DNA from: Deinococcus koreensis
GTDB taxonomy: Bacteria; Deinococcota; Deinococci; Deinococcales; Deinococcaceae
Reading direction: 5' to 3'
DNA length: 64,000 nt
Assembly: GCF_002901445.1 (NCBI RefSeq)
Contig: NZ_PPPD01000001.1
Coordinates: 1,339,501-1,403,500 of the forward strand
Shown: positions 12,813 through 24,256 of the stretch, piece after piece
Layout: every line of letters begins with the position of its first letter
Position numbering within the stretch: position 1 is the stretch's first letter
Position numbers and translations under genes: made by a program
The notes under the pieces: model-generated
Seen by the model: the letters and a program-made list of their open reading frames with translations, nothing else
Told to the model about the DNA's origin: nothing
Database searches by the model: none

Positions 12813-12935
12813 TTCAACGTGCCCTTCCTACATCCGTGCCTGAGCCCATCCCCTCCAGAAGCTGCCCACCCCAGGAACCAGCACCGACAAAAAATCAGCG
12901 CGAGCCAGCTGCCCGCGCCGATCCCCCCTCCCCTC

Positions 12936-13406
12936 TCAGTCGTATTCGACAGCCACGATCTCGAACTTCGTGGTGCCCTTGGGGCCGGGAACCTCGACCA
13001 CGTCGCCGGCGTGCTTGCCGCTCAGGGCCTTGCCGATGGGCGAGGCGTCGCTGACCTTGCCCTTCAGGACATCGACCTCGTAGGTGCCGACCAGCTCGAA
13101 CTGGCGTTCCTGGCCCTTGCCGTCCTTCACGCGGATACGGGCGCCCAGGCCGGCCCCGCCGGTGGCGTCCTCCTCGACCACGATGGCGCGGTGGAGCTGC
13201 TCCTCCAGGGCGGAGATGCGCGACTCGTTCTCGCTCTGCTCCATGCGGGCTTCGTCGTAGGCGGCACTTTCCCGCAGGTCGCCGTCGGCGATGGCGCGGC
13301 CCATGTTCTCGCTGATCTGCTCGCGGCGCGTGGTTTTCAGGGTATGCAGGGTTTCCGCCAGTTTGTCATACCCCCGTTGGGTCATGGGAATGCGGTCGTT
13401 GGTCAT
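12936..13406 (-). CDS. greA: Transcription elongation factor GreA
   Basis: A 156-residue Gre factor that enters the RNA polymerase secondary channel and stimulates cleavage of backtracked RNA. N-terminal coiled coil: MTQRGYDKLAETLHTLKTTRR... with the catalytic acidic tip AYDEARMEQ near residues 45-53. The C-terminal FKBP-like domain runs to the end with VSDASPIGKALSGKHAGD. The ATG at 13406 is chosen because a TATACT -10 box (13415-13420) lies eight bases upstream and the normal GreA N-terminus follows. Confidence 0.95.
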   Translation of the reverse strand: MTNDRIPMTQRGYDKLAETLHTLKTTRREQISENMGRAIADGDLRESAAYDEARMEQSENESRISALEEQLHRAIVVEEDATGGAGLGARIRVKDGKGQERQFELVGTYEVDVLKGKVSDASPIGKALSGKHAGDVVEVPGPKGTTKFEIVAVEYD

Positions 13407-13551
13407 AGCAATCGAGTATAGAGCAGTCGGGCAGAGGGCAGGAACGAAATGGGGCACTTTCCAGCGCTGCGCGGCCCCTCGCGGGCGGCCGATCAGAATT
13501 CGTGAAGGTGGCCCTTAGCCGCCCGGCGCGGCCGGCGCCTAGGCTGCGCCC

Positions 13552-13902
13552 ATGACCGGAAACGATGACCAGCGTCCTGAAGAAACGACCGACGAGGTGC
13601 CGGGCAAGGAAGGCACGGTGGTGGATGAAGGCACCACGGGCGAACTGCTGCAGGACAAGATGGCGACCGAGTCCATCCTGCGCAGCGACGTGGCCTCCGA
13701 GAGCAGCAACCCCAACGACCAGCCGGGTTTTCAGGACGGCCTGCTGGGCGGCAGCGACTTTGAAGACCGCCAGGGCACGCCCAACAACGACGGCGACTCC
13801 GACCTGGAGGGCGACGCCCGCGGCGGAGCAGGAGCCGCCCGCAGCGGCGGCGTGGACGGTGGCCCCGCGCGCACCACGCCGCTACCGGGAGCGAAGAAGT
13901 AG
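13552..13902 (+). CDS. Small acidic disordered protein
   Basis: A 116-residue hydrophilic protein rich in D, E, G, N and T with almost no hydrophobic core, so probably intrinsically disordered. Segments include TTDEVPGKEGTVVDEGTTGE and MATESILRSDVASESSNPND. I do not recognise a family; composition resembles the product of the 23625-24152 gene, another Deinococcus-style disordered protein. TAGGCT at 13540-13545 ends six bases before the ATG, giving strong support that it is a real, leaderless gene. Function unknown; a desiccation role would be speculation. Confidence 0.75.
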   Translation: MTGNDDQRPEETTDEVPGKEGTVVDEGTTGELLQDKMATESILRSDVASESSNPNDQPGFQDGLLGGSDFEDRQGTPNNDGDSDLEGDARGGAGAARSGGVDGGPARTTPLPGAKK

Positions 13903-13908
13903 AGGAGG

Positions 13909-13966
13909 CGGATGGCTGATAGCAGATGGCTGATGGCTGAAAGATCTTGAGCCATCTGCCATCTGC
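13909..13966. repeat. Heptanucleotide array forming a 17-bp hairpin
   Basis: Five tandem 7-mers of the type CNGATGG occupy 13909-13943, and the opposite arm (13950-13966) carries two more in inverse orientation. Arms 13922-13938 and 13950-13966 pair over 17 bases with one mismatch. The structure lies between the stop codons of convergent genes and can serve as a bidirectional terminator. Related arrays occur at 59059-59122 and 61806-61840. Confidence 0.75.
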
Positions 13967-13967
13967 C

Positions 13968-15101
<1,134 letters not shown>

Positions 15102-15106
15102 GGTGG

Positions 15107-15904
15107 CTACTCCCCCTGGAAGGCCGGACGCCGCTTGTTCAGGAAGGCGTCCACACCCTCCTTGAAGTCGGCGGTGGCGGTCGCCAGCCCGAACATGTCG
15201 GCCTCGATCTCCAGGCCCGCCTCCAGGCTGGTGTCCAGACCGCGACGCACGGCTTCCTTCACCAGCGAGAGGGCAATCGGCGCGTTCCGGAGCATCAGTT
15301 CGGCCACCTCGCGCGCCCTGGTCAGGGCGTCGTCGGCCACGTAGTTGACCAGACCCATGCCCAGGGCCTCCTCGGCGGGCACCTGGCGGGCCGTGAGCAT
15401 CATGTCCAGGGCGCGGCCCGCCCCGATCAGGCGCGCGAGGCGCTGGGTGCCGCCGAAGCCGGGCAGCAGGCCCAGCCCGACCTCGGGCAGGCCCAGGCGG
15501 GCCGTGCCGGCGGCCACGCGCACGTCGCAGGCCAGCGCCAGTTCCAGACCGCCGCCCAGCGCGTAGCCGTTCACGGCCGCGATGGTCGGGATGGGCAGGC
15601 CCGCGATCCGCGACATCACGTCCTGGCCCGAGAGCGCCAGCTCGCGGCCGTCGTAGACGCTCTGCACCTGAGTGAACTCGCTGATGTCGGCGCCGGCCAC
15701 GAAGGCCTTCTCGCCGGCGCCCGTGATGATCAGCACGCCGACCTCGGCGTCCTCCACGATCAGGTCGACGGCCCGGGCGATCTCGCTGAGGGTCTCGGCG
15801 TTCAGGGCGTTCAGGGCGCCGGGGCGGCTGATGGTCAGCACCGCGATGGGGCCATGCTGGTCAATCTGGACGGTGTTGAATTCCAGTTCGTCGAGCTGCG
15901 TCAT
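15107..15904 (-). CDS. Enoyl-CoA hydratase/isomerase family protein
   Basis: A 265-residue crotonase. The oxyanion-hole segments are AFVAGADISEF (about 64-74) and NGYALGGGLELALACDVRVA; the catalytic Glu region is GLPEVGLGLLPGFGGTQRLAR, with both active-site glutamates kept. This suggests true 2-enoyl-CoA hydratase activity in beta-oxidation. It sits between purine nucleoside phosphorylase (4-base gap) and the HD protein in one operon, an odd combination metabolically. Confidence 0.92.
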   Translation of the reverse strand: MTQLDELEFNTVQIDQHGPIAVLTISRPGALNALNAETLSEIARAVDLIVEDAEVGVLIITGAGEKAFVAGADISEFTQVQSVYDGRELALSGQDVMSRIAGLPIPTIAAVNGYALGGGLELALACDVRVAAGTARLGLPEVGLGLLPGFGGTQRLARLIGAGRALDMMLTARQVPAEEALGMGLVNYVADDALTRAREVAELMLRNAPIALSLVKEAVRRGLDTSLEAGLEIEADMFGLATATADFKEGVDAFLNKRRPAFQGE

Positions 15905-15908
15905 GGCC

Positions 15909-16649
15909 TCATCCTGACACGGGGCCGGATGAGGGGGCGGAAGCCAGGGCCACGATGGCCTCCAGCGCCACCCTGACCATGCGGTCGACGCCGGCCGCCA
16001 GCACGTCGTCTGGCACCAGCTGCGGGTCGCCGATATCGTTGGAGCAGGCGGTCAGGCAGCCGGCGCGCAGGCCACGCTGGGCGGCCACCAGAAAGATCGC
16101 GCTGGCCTCCATCTCGAAGCCCAGCACCCCGCGCGAGGCCCACAGCCGGGCGTGCTCGGGCGTGCTCGCGTAAAAGGCGTCCTCGGTCATGACCAGCCCG
16201 ACGTGGTGCGGGGCCTCCAGGCGGCGGGCGGCCTGCACGGCGGCCTCCACGACCTCGAAGCTGGCGGCGGGGGCGTAGGGCGCCCCGCCCAGCAGCTGCC
16301 GGGTGGTGCCGTCGTTGGGCACGGCGGCGGTGGCGATCACCAGATCCGCCGGGGCGACCTTCGGGGTGGCGCCGCCCAGGGTGCCCACCCGGATCAGGGT
16401 CTTCGCGCCCAGCCGTGAGAGTTCCTCGGCCACGATGGCGGCGCTGGGACAGCCCATGCCGGTGGTCTGCACGCTGACGGGCACCCCCTGGTAGGTGCCG
16501 GTGAAGCCCAGCAGCTGGCGGTGGCTGGTGTACTCACGCGCGCCCTGCAGGTAGGTTTCGGCGATCAGGCGGGCGCGGTTGGGGTCTCCGGGCAGCAGCA
16601 CATACGGCGCGACCTCTCCCGGCTGGGCCCGAACGTGGATCTGGTTCAT
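15909..16649 (-). CDS. deoD: Purine nucleoside phosphorylase, DeoD type
   Basis: A 246-residue hexameric-type PNP that splits purine (deoxy)nucleosides with phosphate. Phosphate-site and base-site motifs are visible: LLPGDPNRARLIAE, TTGMGCPSAAIVAEEL, RVGTLGG, MTEDAFYAS, and the ribose-binding FEMEASAIFLVA. The ATG at 16649 gives the usual MNQIHVRAQPGEVAPYVLLP start and is preceded by TATACT (16656-16661) six bases upstream. An in-frame upstream start would add 28 residues foreign to the family. First gene of a three-gene operon. Confidence 0.95.
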   Translation of the reverse strand: MNQIHVRAQPGEVAPYVLLPGDPNRARLIAETYLQGAREYTSHRQLLGFTGTYQGVPVSVQTTGMGCPSAAIVAEELSRLGAKTLIRVGTLGGATPKVAPADLVIATAAVPNDGTTRQLLGGAPYAPAASFEVVEAAVQAARRLEAPHHVGLVMTEDAFYASTPEHARLWASRGVLGFEMEASAIFLVAAQRGLRAGCLTACSNDIGDPQLVPDDVLAAGVDRMVRVALEAIVALASAPSSGPVSG

Positions 16650-16719
16650 GTGCGAAGTATAGGTGCCGTCTGGATGGGCCTTCACGGGAAGGGAGGGCGC
16701 CTCACCCCACCAGATCTTC

Positions 16720-16979
16720 TCATGAAAATTCAAAGCCTTAGGGATTTAAATATTTCTCATTTTATGGCTCCTAAGTTCGTGTGGCAGGAGCACGATCTTC
16801 TCACGCAGAATCTGAAGTCGCTCATTTTATCCTCATTGTGACAAAAGAAACGTTGCCGATTGGCTGAACGTGAACCGGAAACGGCTTCAGTTCACAAAGG
16901 GCTCACTGCACATGCCTACGGTAAGCGCAGGACGACGGACGGCCCAGGCCCCCCCGTGAGCCCACTTCAAGGAGACTCC
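16720..16979 (+). promoter_or_regulatory. AT-rich leader of the S-layer gene
   Basis: The stretch 16722-16858 is strikingly AT-rich (for example GGGATTTAAATATTTCTCAT near 16740-16759) in an otherwise GC-rich window. It lies between the divergent PNP and slpA-like genes. Abundant surface-protein genes often have such strong promoters and long leaders. A Shine-Dalgarno AAGGAG sits seven bases before the ATG at 16980. I cannot fix the transcription start. Confidence 0.5.
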
Positions 16980-18170
<1,191 letters not shown>

Positions 18171-18207
18171 ACCTCTGAGCACCCCGGGAACTGAGGTTTC
18201 CGGACAC

Positions 18208-18240
18208 CGTGGCCCTCCTCGTGGGGGCCACGTTTTCTGT
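18208..18240 (+). terminator. Rho-independent terminator of the SLH gene
   Basis: Stem CGTGGCCC (18208-18215) with GGGCCACG (18225-18232), loop of nine bases, followed directly by TTTT and a T-rich run. It lies 38 bases after the stop codon. Confidence 0.88.
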
Positions 18241-18397
18241 TACCGATATCCGGCTGTTCGTTGTCTGATCCGGGCCCGGCTGGCGTCGGTGCCTCCCCGA
18301 GATCCACCAGCCGTCGGCCGGCCTCTGCCGTCTGACCACCGGAGGCCCGGCCTGCCGCTTCGGTTCCATCCCTCATGCTCCAGCCCCGGTGCCCCAG

Positions 18398-18417
18398 CCC
18401 CGATGGCGGGGTTTTTT
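18398..18417 (+). terminator. Second terminator, possible end of a small RNA
   Basis: CCCCG-ATGG-CGGGG followed by TTTTTT. It stands 165 bases beyond the first terminator with no gene between them (18241-18397 is GC-rich with several small inverted repeats). It may be a back-up terminator or close an unrecognised small RNA. Confidence 0.7.
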
Positions 18418-18455
18418 CCGGTCGCCAGCGGCGGAGCGGCGCTACACTGAGGGCT

Positions 18456-18908
18456 ATGCGGTTCGTGTCCTTTCTTCAGGTGCTGCTTCTGCTGTCCATC
18501 GCGGCGTACCTGCTGCTGGTCACGCTGGAGAATCCGCTGCCCGTGCGCCTGCCCCTGCCGCTGGGCGGCGGCGAACTCTCGCTGTCGGTGGGCCTGACCG
18601 TCACGCTGTTTCTGGTGCTGGGCGCGCTGTACGCCACGCTGCTGCTGCTGCCGCCCGTGTGGCGTGCCCAGGCCCGCCGCCGCCGCGAGGGGCAGGAGCG
18701 CGCGCGGGTCGAGGAGCGGCTGACCGCCACCCTGCAGGCCCGCCTGGGCTCCATGGCCGCGCCAGTGCCCGGCGCTGGCATGAGCGGGGGTCTCAGCAGT
18801 GCCAGCCCCAGCCATCCCAGTGTCAGCCACCACAGCGCCGAGGGGGCCCCCGGCAGTGAACTGCACCTGCAGACGCCCACCGCGGCCCCCGAGCGGGACG
18901 TGATATGA
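18456..18908 (+). CDS. LapA domain (DUF1049) membrane protein
   Basis: A 150-residue protein with two membrane helices, FLQVLLLLSIAAYLLLVTLE and LSLSVGLTVTLFLVLGALYA with the hydrophobic run continuing to LLLLP, separated by the short NPLPVRLPLPLGG loop typical of LapA proteins. A basic coiled coil (RRRREGQERARVEERL) follows, then a low-complexity Ser/His tail. TACACT at 18443-18448 ends seven bases before the ATG. The stop overlaps the recJ start (ATGA), so the two are translationally coupled. Confidence 0.8.
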   Translation: MRFVSFLQVLLLLSIAAYLLLVTLENPLPVRLPLPLGGGELSLSVGLTVTLFLVLGALYATLLLLPPVWRAQARRRREGQERARVEERLTATLQARLGSMAAPVPGAGMSGGLSSASPSHPSVSHHSAEGAPGSELHLQTPTAAPERDVI

Positions 18909-21046
18909 GCCCGAGATCCAGCCAGGCGCCCGACCGGCCCGAAGCGTCATGGCTCCTGGCGCCGCCCGCCAGCCGCGAGGAACTGCTCTCGGTGATGCGG
19001 ACGTGGCGGGTCTCGCCGCCGGTGGCGCAGGTGCTGAGCGGGCGCGGGCTGACCCCGGCGCTGCTCGACCCGCCGCTCTCCCCCACCCCCAACCCGGCCC
19101 TGCGGGAAGCGGCGCGGCGGCTGGTGCGGGCGATGGGAGCGAACAAACGCATCCGTATCCACGGCGACTACGACGCCGACGGCGTGAGCGCCACCGCCGT
19201 GCTGGTGCTGGGCCTGCGGGCACTGGGCGCCGACGTGCACGGCTTCATTCCCCACCGGCTGAACGAGGGCTACGGGGTTCACCCCGACAAGGTCGAGGAA
19301 CACGCCGCGGCCTGCGAGGTGCTGGTCACGGTGGACTGCGGCGTGACCAACGTGCAGGAGGTCGCGGCGCTCGTGGCGCGGGGCCTGGAGGTCATCGTCA
19401 CGGATCACCACGCGCCGGGCCCCGATTTCCCGGCGGCGCTGGTCGTCCACCCGAGCCTCACCGATCACTACGACCACGCCCTGCACAACCTGACCGGCGC
19501 GGGCGTGGCCTACCACCTGCTGTGGGCGGTGCACAGCGAACTGGGCCTGCCCGAACCCCGCGCCCTGAGCGCCCTGGCGACGCTGGGCACGGTGGCCGAC
19601 GTGGCCCCGCTGATCGGTGAGAACCGCGCCCTGGTGCGCGCCGGGCTGGACGCGCTGGCCGAGACCGAGCTGCCGGGCCTGCGGGCGCTGCTGGAGGCCG
19701 GGCGGGTGCGGCGGCCCACCGCCCGCGACGTGGCCTTCATCCTGGCGCCGCGCATCAACGCGGCCGGCCGGCTGGGCGAGGCCGACATCGCGCTGGAGCT
19801 GCTGACCACCGCCAGCGCCCACGACGCCCGGCGGCTGGCCGAATACCTGGAGATCCGCAACGTCGAGCGCCGCAAGCTGCAGGACGACATGTTCGAGCAG
19901 GCGCTGGGCATCGCCGACCCGTCCGACCCCGCGCTGGTGGTCACGCACGAGGGCTGGCACGCGGGCGTGATGGGCATCGTGGCGAGCAAGCTCCTCGAGA
20001 CCTTCCACAAGCCGGTGTTCATCATCGCGCAGGGCAAGGGTTCGGTGAGGAGCACGCCGGGCATCAGCGCCGTGGACGGCCTGCGCTTCAGCGATGACCT
20101 GCTCCGGCGCTACGGGGGGCATCCGGGCGCCGCCGGCTTCGCCATCGAGGATGGGCAGCTCAGCGCCTTCCGCGAGCGCATCCACGCCTTCGTGCGGCAG
20201 TTCCCGGCCCCCCGGGCGCGCGTGCGGCTGGACGCCGGGCTGCCGATCCTGGGCGCCACCCCCGACCTGCTCACCGAAACGGCCGCCTTCGAGCCCTTCG
20301 GGGAGGGCCATGCGCCCCCGCTGTGGCACGTGCGCGACCACCTCAGCGAGACCCGGCTGGTGGGCAAGCGCGGCGACAGCCTGCAGTTCAGGGTGGGGCC
20401 GCTCCGGGGCATCAAGTACGGCGAGCACGACGACACGCCGGGCGAGCGCGACCTGGCCTCTCATCTGGTGAGCAGCGAGTGGCGCGGACAGAGCCGCCTG
20501 GAATTCCACGCCCAGGCGCTGCGCCCCCCCGGTCAGGTCACCCTGGACGTGTCGGAGAGCGGCGCCAGCGTGCCCCGCCTGCAGCCGCAGGGGGCCATGG
20601 AACACCTGCGCGCGGGGGCCAGCGCCTACGCCCTGGGGCCGGTCGCAGCCTACCTGAAGGACAACGTGCCGGGCCTGACCCTGGTGGAGGGCGGCGAGGC
20701 GCATCCGGGCGGCGAGCTGATCCTCTACGCCCTGCCGGCCGAGGACGACCTGCGGCGCTGGCTCGCGGACGGGCGCGTGGCCTTCGCCTTCGGGCCCAAG
20801 ACCCTCTCGGAGCTGGAGGGCGCCCTGACCCGCCACCACCTGGCCGCCCCGCCGCCCAACCCGCTGCAGGACGCGACCCTGGACGATCCTCACATGGAGG
20901 CCGCCGCCGACGCCTACCGCCGCTGGCAGTGGGCGCACCACCACAAGGTGCTCGACGACGCCGGCTGGAGCGCGAGCGTGTACGCCATGCTGGGGCTGCC
21001 GGCCCTGGCAACGCCCGATCACGACCGTGCGCTCAGTCCGGCCTGA
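18905..21046 (+). CDS. recJ: Single-stranded-DNA exonuclease RecJ
   Basis: A 713-residue 5'-3' exonuclease of the DHH family, used in recombination and base-excision repair; RecJ is important in Deinococcus, which lacks RecBC. Motifs: HGDYDADGVSATAVLVLGL, TVDCGVTN, VTDHHAPGPDFP, NLTGAGVAYHLLW, and the DHHA1 part with GGHPGAAGFAIEDG. An OB-fold and a long C-terminal domain follow, as in Deinococcus RecJ. The gene overlaps lapA by four bases and the following GNAT gene by 20. Confidence 0.95.
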   Translation: MSPRSSQAPDRPEASWLLAPPASREELLSVMRTWRVSPPVAQVLSGRGLTPALLDPPLSPTPNPALREAARRLVRAMGANKRIRIHGDYDADGVSATAVLVLGLRALGADVHGFIPHRLNEGYGVHPDKVEEHAAACEVLVTVDCGVTNVQEVAALVARGLEVIVTDHHAPGPDFPAALVVHPSLTDHYDHALHNLTGAGVAYHLLWAVHSELGLPEPRALSALATLGTVADVAPLIGENRALVRAGLDALAETELPGLRALLEAGRVRRPTARDVAFILAPRINAAGRLGEADIALELLTTASAHDARRLAEYLEIRNVERRKLQDDMFEQALGIADPSDPALVVTHEGWHAGVMGIVASKLLETFHKPVFIIAQGKGSVRSTPGISAVDGLRFSDDLLRRYGGHPGAAGFAIEDGQLSAFRERIHAFVRQFPAPRARVRLDAGLPILGATPDLLTETAAFEPFGEGHAPPLWHVRDHLSETRLVGKRGDSLQFRVGPLRGIKYGEHDDTPGERDLASHLVSSEWRGQSRLEFHAQALRPPGQVTLDVSESGASVPRLQPQGAMEHLRAGASAYALGPVAAYLKDNVPGLTLVEGGEAHPGGELILYALPAEDDLRRWLADGRVAFAFGPKTLSELEGALTRHHLAAPPPNPLQDATLDDPHMEAAADAYRRWQWAHHHKVLDDAGWSASVYAMLGLPALATPDHDRALSPA

Positions 21047-21611
21047 CCCTCCCCGCCTGCGCGAGCGCCGCCCGAACGACCTGAGCGCCCTGGCCGCCGT
21101 GCTGGAGCGGGTACACCGGGTCGACGGCTATCCCTCGGTGTGGCCGGCCGAGCCACTGGCCTTCATCGCGCCGCCCCACACGCTGGGCGCCTGGGTGGCC
21201 GAGTGCGGGGAGCGCGTGGCAGGTCAGGTGATCCTCCGCGCCGTCCCTGGGGCTGTTCCTGGGGTCGTCTCTGGGGCCATCTCTGGGGACGTCCCCGCCT
21301 GGGTGCGCGCCACGGGCCTGCACCCCGGCGAGGTGGGCATCGTGTCGCGGCTGTTCGTCGATCCGGCGTGGCGGGGGCAGGGGCTCGCCCGCCAGTTGCT
21401 GCAGGTCGCCCAGGCCGCCGCGACCGCTGCCGGCCGGCGGGCGATTCTGGACGTGAACGAGAAGAACCGCGCCGCCACTGCGCTGTACGAGCGGGCGGGC
21501 TGGCAGCAGGTCGCCACGGTGCAGGGCGACTGGCTGGAGCCGGATGGGCAGCCGCCCACCGTGCGGGTCTACGTCTGGCCTGACGCCCCTGCCGCCCCGC
21601 CCCACCGCTAG
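21027..21611 (+). CDS. GNAT acetyltransferase with a tetrapeptide repeat insert
   Basis: About 194 residues. The acetyl-CoA site is IVSRLFVDPAWRGQGLARQLL with the R-X-X-G-X-G/A motif, followed by the ENKNRAATALYERAGW-type ending. Between the strands GQVILRA and the catalytic half is a run of four tetrapeptides (VPGA VPGV VSGA ISGD) encoded by four 12-base tandem units (21243-21290). Substrate unknown. Start is a GTG inside the end of recJ; an internal start is possible. Confidence 0.78.
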   Translation: MRSVRPDPPRLRERRPNDLSALAAVLERVHRVDGYPSVWPAEPLAFIAPPHTLGAWVAECGERVAGQVILRAVPGAVPGVVSGAISGDVPAWVRATGLHPGEVGIVSRLFVDPAWRGQGLARQLLQVAQAAATAAGRRAILDVNEKNRAATALYERAGWQQVATVQGDWLEPDGQPPTVRVYVWPDAPAAPPHR

Positions 21612-21620
21612 ACTTCCCCT

Positions 21621-22793
21621 ATGGACAACATCGTGATCGTGGCGGCGAAACGCACGCCGATCGGCAGTTTCATGGGGAGCCTGAAGGACGTGACGGCGGC
21701 GCACCTGGGGGTCACGGCCGCGAAAGCCGTGCTGGACGGCGTGGACGGCGCCGATATTGCCGACGTGATCGTGGGCAACGTGCTGCAGGCGGGGCAGGGC
21801 ATGAACGTGGGGCGGCAGGTGGCCCTGGGCGCCGGGCTGCCCCACGACATTCCCGGCCAGACGGTCAACCGCGTCTGCGGCAGCGGCCTCCAGGCGGTGA
21901 TGAGCGCCGTGCAGGGCCTGCGGGCCGGCGACGGTCAGCTCTATCTGGCGGGCGGCACGGAAAGCATGAGCCGCGCGCCCTACCTGCTGCCGCGCGCCCG
22001 CGAGGGCTACCGCCTGGGCCACGCGCAGGCCCTCGACTCGATCCTGTCGGAGGGCCTGACGGACGTGTTCCACGACTACCACATGGGCGTGACCGCCGAG
22101 AACATCGCCGCGCAGTGGGGGCTCACGCGGGAGGATCAGGACGCCTTCGCGCTGGAGAGCCAGACCCGCGCCGCGGCCGCGCTGGCCGGCGGCTTCTTCG
22201 GGGACGAACTGGTGGGCGTGGAGGTGCCGGGCAAGAAGGGGCCGACCGTGTTCGACACCGACGAGTACCCGCGCCCCAGCACGGCCGAGGGGCTGGCGAA
22301 GCTGCGGCCCGCCTTCCAGCAGGGCGGCACGGTCACGGCCGGCAACGCCTCCGGCCTGAACGACGGCGCAGCCATGCTGCTGGTCGCCACCGAGGACTAC
22401 GCCCGTGCCCACGGACTGCCGGTGGTGGCCGAGATCGCCAGCTACGCCGCCATCGGGGTCGATCCGGCGGTCATGGGGATCGGGCCGGCGAGGGCGGTGC
22501 CGGTGGCGCTAGAGCGGGCTGGGATGACCCTGGCGGACGTGCAGCTCTTCGAGCTGAACGAGGCCTTCGCGGCGCAGTCGCTGGCGGTGGTACGCGACCT
22601 GGGGGCCGACCCGGCGCGGGTGAACATTACCGGGGGCGCCATTGCGCTGGGCCACCCCATCGGGGCGAGCGGGGCGCGGGTGCTGGTCACGCTGATCCAC
22701 CAGCTGCGCCGCACCGGCCAGGAGACCGGAGTCGCCAGCCTGTGCATCGGCGGCGGCATGGGCGTGGCGATGGTCGTGCGGGCACGGGGCTGA
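21621..22793 (+). CDS. Acetyl-CoA acetyltransferase (thiolase)
   Basis: A 390-residue thiolase. The acyl-binding cysteine is in [17 protein letters not shown] (about residue 88), the His in [15 protein letters not shown], and the second Cys in [14 protein letters not shown]. All catalytic residues are present. It can condense two acetyl-CoA or work in the last step of beta-oxidation; the biosynthetic-type pattern suggests acetoacetyl-CoA synthesis. TAGACT (21609-21614) ends six bases before the ATG, so the mRNA is leaderless and separate from the preceding GNAT gene. Confidence 0.94.
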   Translation: MDNIVIVAAKRTPIGSFMGSLKDVTAAHLGVTAAKAVLDGVDGADIADVIVGNVLQAGQGMNVGRQVALGAGLPHDIPGQTVNRVCGSGLQAVMSAVQGLRAGDGQLYLAGGTESMSRAPYLLPRAREGYRLGHAQALDSILSEGLTDVFHDYHMGVTAENIAAQWGLTREDQDAFALESQTRAAAALAGGFFGDELVGVEVPGKKGPTVFDTDEYPRPSTAEGLAKLRPAFQQGGTVTAGNASGLNDGAAMLLVATEDYARAHGLPVVAEIASYAAIGVDPAVMGIGPARAVPVALERAGMTLADVQLFELNEAFAAQSLAVVRDLGADPARVNITGGAIALGHPIGASGARVLVTLIHQLRRTGQETGVASLCIGGGMGVAMVVRARG

Positions 22794-22842
22794 GGCCGTC
22801 TGGCCCCGGATCAGGCCGAACCCGTACCGGTAGCATGAGTCC

Positions 22843-23517
22843 ATGACCCTCGATCCCGCCCCGCCGACCGAGTCCGAGCGCGCCCTGTTCCTGGCGATCC
22901 AGGCCAGCGACGCCGGGCAAGTGCGCTCGCTGCTGCAGGTCGAGCCCGCGCTGCTGGGGGCGGTCAGTCCCATGGGCGTGTCGCCGGTGCTGTTCGCCAC
23001 CTACTACGGCCGGCACGAGATGGCGCAGGTGCTCATCGAGGCGGGCGCGCCGCTGAACCTGTTCGAGGCGGCGGCGGTCGGGCACGCGGCGCGGGTGCGG
23101 GAACGGCTGGACGCTGGAGACGACGTGAACGCCCTCAGTCCGGACGGCTTCTCGCCACTGGGGCTGGCCGCCTTCTTCGGGCGGGAGGACGTGGCCGCGC
23201 TGCTGCTCTCACGGGGCGGGGACGTGGGGGCGGTCAGTGCCAACGCCATGCGGGTGCAGCCCCTGCATTCGGCGGTGGCGGGGAACCACGCGGAGCTGGC
23301 GCGGACTCTGCTGGACGCCGGGGCCGATGTGAACGCCGCCCAGCAGGACGGCTTCACGCCGCTGATGGGCGCGGCCCAGAACGGCAACGCGGCGCTGGTG
23401 GCCGAACTGCTGGTGCGGGGCGCCGACAGGTCGGCCCAGACCGGGGATGGACATACGGCGGCCGATCTGGCGCAGGAGGAAGGGCACGCTGACGTGCTGG
23501 ACGTCCTCCGCCACTGA
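22843..23517 (+). CDS. Ankyrin repeat protein
   Basis: A 224-residue protein of about six ankyrin repeats, the clearest being [40 protein letters not shown] and [20 protein letters not shown]. No signal peptide is seen, so it should be cytoplasmic and act in protein binding. TAGCAT (22831-22836) ends six bases before the ATG. Partner unknown. Confidence 0.88.
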   Translation: MTLDPAPPTESERALFLAIQASDAGQVRSLLQVEPALLGAVSPMGVSPVLFATYYGRHEMAQVLIEAGAPLNLFEAAAVGHAARVRERLDAGDDVNALSPDGFSPLGLAAFFGREDVAALLLSRGGDVGAVSANAMRVQPLHSAVAGNHAELARTLLDAGADVNAAQQDGFTPLMGAAQNGNAALVAELLVRGADRSAQTGDGHTAADLAQEEGHADVLDVLRH

Positions 23518-23624
23518 GGCCGGGGAAGGATGAGAGCCTTCTCACCTCTGGCCGCCGGGACGACCTGAAGGGAACGGAAACGCGCGCCTTAGCCCAGGCT
23601 TAGGCTCAGGACGGACACTGGGGC

Positions 23625-24152
23625 ATGACCCGCAACGACGATGACCGCAGCGCAAACCCGCCCCTGAGCGGCCCGACCGGCGCGCAGACCGGCGGCAACG
23701 CCCCCGAGCCGCAGGCCGTCCAGCAGGGCGCCTACGCGACCACGCCCGCCGACGACCGGGTGGGCGCGGCGGATCACGGCAAATACGAGCCGGTCGAGGT
23801 GCCGCCGGCCAAGGCCGTGACCGGGCAGTTCGACCACCTCGCCACGCGCGACGTGTCGGCCATGGAACACAGCCTGCAGACCCCGGAGTTCGCGGGGGCC
23901 GAGACGGTCGCCCCGCTGGGCGGCGAGGGGACGGCGCTGGACGGCGTCATGCCCTCCGGGGGCCTGGGCCTGGGGGTCAGCCCCGCCGAGGCGGTTCGCC
24001 ACCACCTGGCCGACGCCAACCTGAACCCCGGCTACACCCCGCCCAGCCTGCAGGGCCCGCCCCACGTCAGCCAGCGCCCGGCCGACCTGCCCGAGGGCGA
24101 GACGGCCGAGCTGCAGAGCGAGGTGCAGGGCGGCGGCCCGGAGCGGCGCTGA
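23625..24152 (+). CDS. Hydrophilic disordered protein
   Basis: A 175-residue protein rich in G, P, A, E and T, with no transmembrane or globular pattern; segments include QGAYATTPADDRVGAADHGK and LNPGYTPPSLQGPPHVSQRP. Similar style to the 13552-13902 gene (MTRNDDDRS versus MTGNDDQRP at the start). A TAGGCT box (23601-23606) and a weaker GACACT five bases before the ATG are possible -10 elements. No family recognised and no function assigned. Confidence 0.7.
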   Translation: MTRNDDDRSANPPLSGPTGAQTGGNAPEPQAVQQGAYATTPADDRVGAADHGKYEPVEVPPAKAVTGQFDHLATRDVSAMEHSLQTPEFAGAETVAPLGGEGTALDGVMPSGGLGLGVSPAEAVRHHLADANLNPGYTPPSLQGPPHVSQRPADLPEGETAELQSEVQGGGPERR

Positions 24153-24174
24153 GCCAGGGGAGAGCCCGATCACC

Positions 24175-24209
24175 GAGACCCGGACGCGCAGGTGTCCGGG
24201 TCTCTGTTC
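24175..24209. terminator. Hairpin terminator between convergent genes
   Basis: Perfect 11-base arms GAGACCCGGAC (24175-24185) and GTCCGGGTCTC (24194-24204) with an eight-base loop, followed by TGTTC. It lies between the disordered-protein gene and the convergent Rieske gene and may serve both. Confidence 0.75.
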
Positions 24210-24256
24210 ATCTCACGAGGTAGAGTGCGAGTACCACTCACCCCCGCTACAGCGTT

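Noticed and set aside
13909..13966. CRISPR-like array
   Set aside because: Units are 7 bases with no spacers; no cas genes in the window.
18947..21022. Minus-strand frame opposite recJ
   Set aside because: Antisense artefact of high GC content; no domains.
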